From Tenebrio molitor (taxonomy: Eukaryota > Arthropoda > Insecta > Coleoptera > Tenebrionidae), in NCBI RefSeq assembly GCF_963966145.1, contig NC_091046.1, forward strand, positions 12,462,001-12,526,000: a DNA stretch of 64,000 nt, in the 5' to 3' direction. The position numbers and the translations under genes were made by a program. The notes under the pieces were generated by a model. It searched no databases. It was not told where the DNA came from and saw only the letters and a list, made by a program, of their open reading frames with translations. Positions 59,247 through 64,000 of this stretch are shown in pieces. Numbering within the stretch: the stretch's first letter is position 1; the number at the start of each line of letters is the position of its first letter.

Positions 59247-62200
59247 GTAGGAAACACTTTAGAAAGCAGACCCTCTATGTAGGCTCTTTGGTCTACTCTT
59301 CGTGTCTAGTGTTCCTTGAACGTAAACATGTATTTTTGAAAATTTCTTTTACGAGTAATTTATGCACTACTCTCAAGAGCTCCAGATTCTTGTCTCCTGC
59401 ATAATCTGGCATAGATGTGGTGTAAAATATAATATGTTCGTTGGTTTGACTTGTAAAAAACTTACTTATAAGAATGACATAAATAGACACTATAGATGGA
59501 TGTGAAATACTTTTTGAACGTTCTTGTATTCTACTGAAGCGCAAGAAATTGACCGGTAAAGATGTCTGAGAGAAATAGTTACTACAAATTACACTTCCTG
59601 TTTTTTGGCAGATCTTTTGTTTAGATTTCAATGTAGTTAGGATATATTCGATAAATGCAAAATACGTACGTTTATTTAATAATTAAATTATAGTTTAATA
59701 AGCTAATTATGTCAAGCAAAACATAAATTATGCGGATGACAGGCTGCATTTACACCTGGTTACTCCACCTTTTTAGTGTTCAGTCGGTTGATCAGTTTAT
59801 AAATAATAAAAATGCGAAACAGTTATTCATTTCTGTATCTTAATTTAAAACAAAAAGATAAAAGCTTGAGCTTCATATTTATTAATACCACACTTAACAA
59901 AAACTAGCTGGCCTACGTCACAAAGGTCTGATAGATACGATCGGACAACAGCAAAAACCTCTCAATTATCGATTTCCGATCTATCCCAGCCCAGTGACAT
60001 CCTCTATTAAAAGTAAACAAAAATTAGCATCATCAATGGTGTCGTCCTGATGTTCTGTTATTTAAAATATCAAAGTGTCTAAAACGAATTCCAGAATACG
60101 TAATTTGGTTAAAAGAGGAAATCCCCATCAGAGAGCTGTCAAAGAACGCAGAAAGAAAGACACTATCGACATTATCAATCGAGCTAACTCGGTCTGAATT
60201 CGTTATAGTTTACTGATCTTATCGCAGACAAATCCATTTATATTGAGATTCAAATTTCTGTTATGTCATTTTCACTGACTCGCCTTTGCATTCATAAAGT
60301 GTACGGATGTTTTTGTGATCCTTCAGGTCGAATTTGCTACAAGTTTTAAGTAAGCAGTTACCGGTTGGAAAAAATATGCACGAGATGATTGACTGGATGA
60401 GGAATAATAAAGATGGATTTTTATGCTCGGAATTTATGCGTCCTCTCAATCGTAAACTTTTATTATTTATCGCCGTTTGCACGCGAATTGAAGAAATGCG
60501 AAGGTGGAGATGTTGCTTTTATTATTGAATGTAACTCAGCCGATATCAAGTAATCCGCTGATGTAACAGATGTAACAGATATATTTATTTTATCTTACAT
60601 ATTTTGCTGAATCAAGATTGAATATTAGTCGATCAACTTTGACCCACTAACACCAAATGTCGATGCATCCAGCTGGTCCAAAAAAGTTAAAACAACTAGC
60701 TGTTTAATGCAAGGTTCTAGATGGCAGTAAAGTAGTATCTAAGTAAAAAGGTAAAAATTAATGGTGTATTGTAGCTGCGGCTAGATCTTGTTTGAGTGGT
60801 GTTGCTCAACACTAGAAATGAGAGGGTGATAAATGAGGGGAGGAATAAATAGGAAAAATACATTTGACACCAAGTGTTTGGTGAATTTGCACTTACGCAG
60901 TGTGATTTCAGCTGCGAGGAATCCAAAAGCCACTTAGAAATTTTATTTTGTTAAATTTGTGTAAATTTATGGATTAATTTATTAAGCGTAAGCTCGGGAA
61001 TGAAAACACTTACGCACATATGTACAGTGCGGGTCTAAATTAAGGAATAGAATTCCTTACTTTGTCTCTCTGTTTTCAGTGGCTAAAACAGGCAGGCCAA
61101 TTTTTTTCCATCGGTAAATTTGAAAATTATCTCTGCATGTTGGTAAAGTTATCGCTTTAAATTCAACTGCTTGAGTTTTATCTTCGAGGTGAAGTTATTT
61201 CACCCATGCGATGAAAAGTATGCAAATTGACTTTTTACATATCGATAATGAATATGTAATGGCGATAGTGCCATGGCCTTCATTGATTTTATTTGAAGAA
61301 GAAAGTTTAGGATGAGAAGGCAAAGTATACATTTGGCAGATTCTGTTTATTACAGTGTCATCTCATACGAGTATTTATACAAATTTACTGATATTCGTTT
61401 TTGTTTTAATCGACCGATTTAAAAAACCCTTTCACTAATACATAGATAGAAGATAAAAAGACATTAAAAAAATATAGTAGGTATTTGGCCTTGCTACTTT
61501 TACAAATTTTGACTCGTCCTTATTTGCGCCACGACTGGGGTAACAGAAAAGTGTGCTCTATGCCAAAAGATGATATAGAGGGTGTCTCAACAAAATTGGT
61601 GTACAAACTACTTACTACCTTATCGAGGATGTTTAAATGTACATGAACAAAATACGCAAAAAATATTTCAGACAAATAATCAATTATTGTTATTATTATT
61701 ATGTATTAACGGTAATACAATGTAAACAAAGATACACTCGTACTATGGCGGCCAAAAATTTTTGGCCGTCACTTTCTTGACATTCAAGTAAAGTGTAAAT
61801 AAACCTTTAGGAATCGTAAGCCCACTTTCGATTCTTGTCATTTTGACAATCAATTTAAACTGTTTGAAGCTCAGATATTTCAAAAATCCGACATGAATAA
61901 ACAAAATTAGAGCAATCGTACATAGATACCCTGAGGTAAACGTTCTGTGTAGTAGAAATGATAAAGTAATTTTTGATTTTTGAAATTTACCACCCAAGAA
62001 ATAATGTTCATAATCAAGACGGTAATCATGATGACAATAAAGTACATCATTGCCTTGCAACGTTACCGTAGTGGATTTAAAATAATTTTTTCGATTTCCA
62101 AAGCTTCTAAATTTTCTATTATGCAGGATTAGATATTGGTAGTGAGTAATCTTGTACTTTGTGATAATATGTACGATTAGAGGTAGCTGTCATAACAATT

Positions 62201-62502
62201 TAATAAATATATTTCAAAATAATTTACCTGTTAAGTGCCACTTTCAAAGACGGCCAAATCAGCAAATAAGTCCAATAGAATTTTTTAAACATTTTTCTGA
62301 CGTTTACGGTAATCTCTTCTACACCGTAGTGCACCGTTAGTACGCCATTGTGAAAACATTTAATTCTAGTTTTATTATTAGTTATTGCGATAACTATAGT
62401 AATAATGAGTTTTGTAAGATACTGGGTGACTACAAATGTAAAAAAAAATGTTTTTTGCGTCTCCTGTAAAATTAGGAAGAGTTACATAATTTCAAAAGTA
62501 TG
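59247..62502. other. intergenic; solo TE-like end and palindrome
   Basis: No gene was supported. TATAGAGGGTGTCTCAACAA (61575 onward) resembles a mariner-type left end without a found partner. A perfect 18-bp palindrome, GGCCAAAAATTTTTGGCC, lies at 61750-61767. AAGGAATAGAATTCCTTA (61041 area) is another small palindrome. Confidence 0.4.
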
Positions 62503-62726
62503 TACTATACCTTGTCCAGCGAGAGATCGGGAGATTTTAAATAGTATTAAATTAACCCTACACTACAAAATGCACTAGAATACATTAATTAGAGCATAAT
62601 TTCAGGGCAAAAATGTTACTGCTTGAAGGATATATTTTAAATTTTACGTGCGCTAGGTACTACTTCCTCTACGTAGAATTCAGTGGTTTTTATGTCAATC
62701 AATCTCTCGCTGGACAAACTTTACTA
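62503..62726. mobile_element. TA-flanked inverted-repeat element, 224 bp
   Basis: TACTATACCTTGTCCAGCGA(GAGAT) and the right end ATCTCTCGCTGGACAAACTT(TACTA) form inverted termini of about 25 bp with a few mismatches. It is non-coding. Confidence 0.8.
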
Positions 62727-64000
62727 CATAATGGACTTCTAAATTATGTTGGAAAACTATACCTACCTACATAAAATTTCTGAGGTAAAGGAATGATTCT
62801 AATGAGCTACATCTTGACATGGTGCTGTAGAAGCAATTTAATGCATTGTAACTGGCAAGAAGCCAAACATTTTAAAAAAATTTGCTTGAACTATTATTAT
62901 TGCCGAAGCGTTTACACATTTAAAAATGGGTTTGTAGCAACTAGGTATATGAAAACAATATTGTAAAAATAATACGCTACTTTACTTTTAAAAATATTGT
63001 CAACATCAACTTATGCGGATACACAAGTGGTAAAACAGAGAAAACAATTGTAGAAAGAACAAATTGTGTCAAAAACGGGTTTTCACAGTCATTGTCAAGT
63101 ACCTACTTAAATACATTTGTTATTTTGTATGATATATTCAGTTCAAAGACGGTTAATAGCATATTAGAACGCTGATCTTTCTAAATGTCGATAATTCTAC
63201 AACACAATAAAATGTAAAAATATTATTTCGTCCAGAACTGGTCTTTAAAGTTGCCACATGACGCTGAATGATCGTTGGAGTTACAAGGCAGAAATAAATA
63301 GATGCTTAGTTAAGCGCGAGTGAAGAATAAAAGAAAAGATTCAAGAATAAAAGGTACAGTTAATGGTAATACATATACTTACTTATACAGTGAAATCAAT
63401 AAAGGAACGGATCGCAAGAGCCTATGAACTTTTTTCGCAGGTCATTGATTGAAAAATATTTTACAGGTCGAAATTCCTTAAAGCAAATTTGCACAGAATA
63501 AGACTCCCAAGGAAATGATTTGTGTTCAGTTGTTATTTTTTTTTTAGATAAAGAATAAGTCCAGTCCTAATACGGTGTGATAAAAATAATCAAAGTAGGC
63601 TTTGGACGAAACAATTCAACCGTTTTCCGTACAACTTTGGTAAAAGTCGTCATACGACTTGTCGGAGGGAAAATGGACAATTTCTTTTTGTATCTTATGT
63701 TAGTATATTTCTATCTGAGAAACTTCTCACTGTTTCTTTGTTTATGCAGCAGTACACATATTTTTCAACTACGAATTCCATAGTGTAAATTTTACAAAAC
63801 CGTTTGGTGTAAATTGTGTTTTGGGGAACATGTGTTAAAGTGTCAAATATGAATATATGATATTGTAATTAATGTAAAACATAACAATGTCTAATTAAAG
63901 GACGGAAATGTGATTTCATTAACTCTAAAACATAAAAAACTGGTTGCACGTATCTTGTCGACAAAATAAAAAAGGTACTAGAAGGTAACTCTGCCAACCT
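62727..64000. other. intergenic to window end
   Basis: AT-rich. No gene or paired repeat was seen. Confidence 0.45.

Noticed and set aside
60334..60528. 64-codon open frame starting with a plausible ATG
   Set aside because: No recognisable family, and the antisense frame is just as long.
61575..61760. Mariner-type left end TATAGAGGGTGTCTC as a complete element
   Set aside because: No matching right end was found in the next 2.4 kb, so no element is called.
1..64000. CRISPR array, prokaryotic operons or ribosome binding sites
   Set aside because: There are no regularly spaced direct repeats. Spliced genes, MITEs and LINEs show this is eukaryotic DNA.

Overview
The window looks like insect nuclear DNA. 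It is AT-rich and gene-poor, with GT-AG introns that are mostly 51-57 bp and dense Tc1/mariner- and hAT-type repeats. A beetle is the best guess. The short introns fit Tenebrionidae, and there are small interstitial tracts of TCAGG, the telomere unit of many beetles. This assignment is inference; no species was identified.

Only one conventional host gene is clear. It is the 3' part of a PTK7/off-track (otk) receptor pseudokinase gene on the + strand. Twelve exons run from 33663 to 38384 and encode six Ig domains, a transmembrane helix and a degenerate tyrosine-kinase domain. The signal-peptide exon was not found. Poly(A) signals follow at about 38.8 and 39.0 kb. GC-richer stretches at 24.7-25.4 kb and 30.7-33.6 kb may hold its promoter, 5' exon or enhancers.

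The second gene of interest is on the - strand (19937-18609). It is a two-exon tyrosine recombinase with a complete-looking catalytic set (R, HxxR, W, Y), so probably a Crypton-type transposon gene. A DUF4817-type mariner-like element sits in its last codons and has replaced its C-terminus. A decayed relative lies near 30.0 kb.

The rest is mostly mobile DNA. A 4.6 kb non-LTR retrotransposon (PHD/zinc-knuckle ORF1, endonuclease-RT ORF2, ORF2 frameshifted) sits at 2960-7524 inside a MITE, with a 6-bp target duplication. Five copies of that MITE family occur. A second MITE family (three copies) includes one interrupted by a 1.2 kb hAT element that itself carries a TA-flanked element, a three-level nest at 45.3-46.7 kb. 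A foldback MITE with 8-bp target duplications occurs twice, and the empty version of one of its sites is preserved in a paralogous segment 3 kb away. About fifteen further inverted-repeat elements and hairpins were found by eye. From 48 to 64 kb I see repeats but no gene.

All coordinates of repeats and splice sites were worked out by reading the sequence. No alignment or database search was run.
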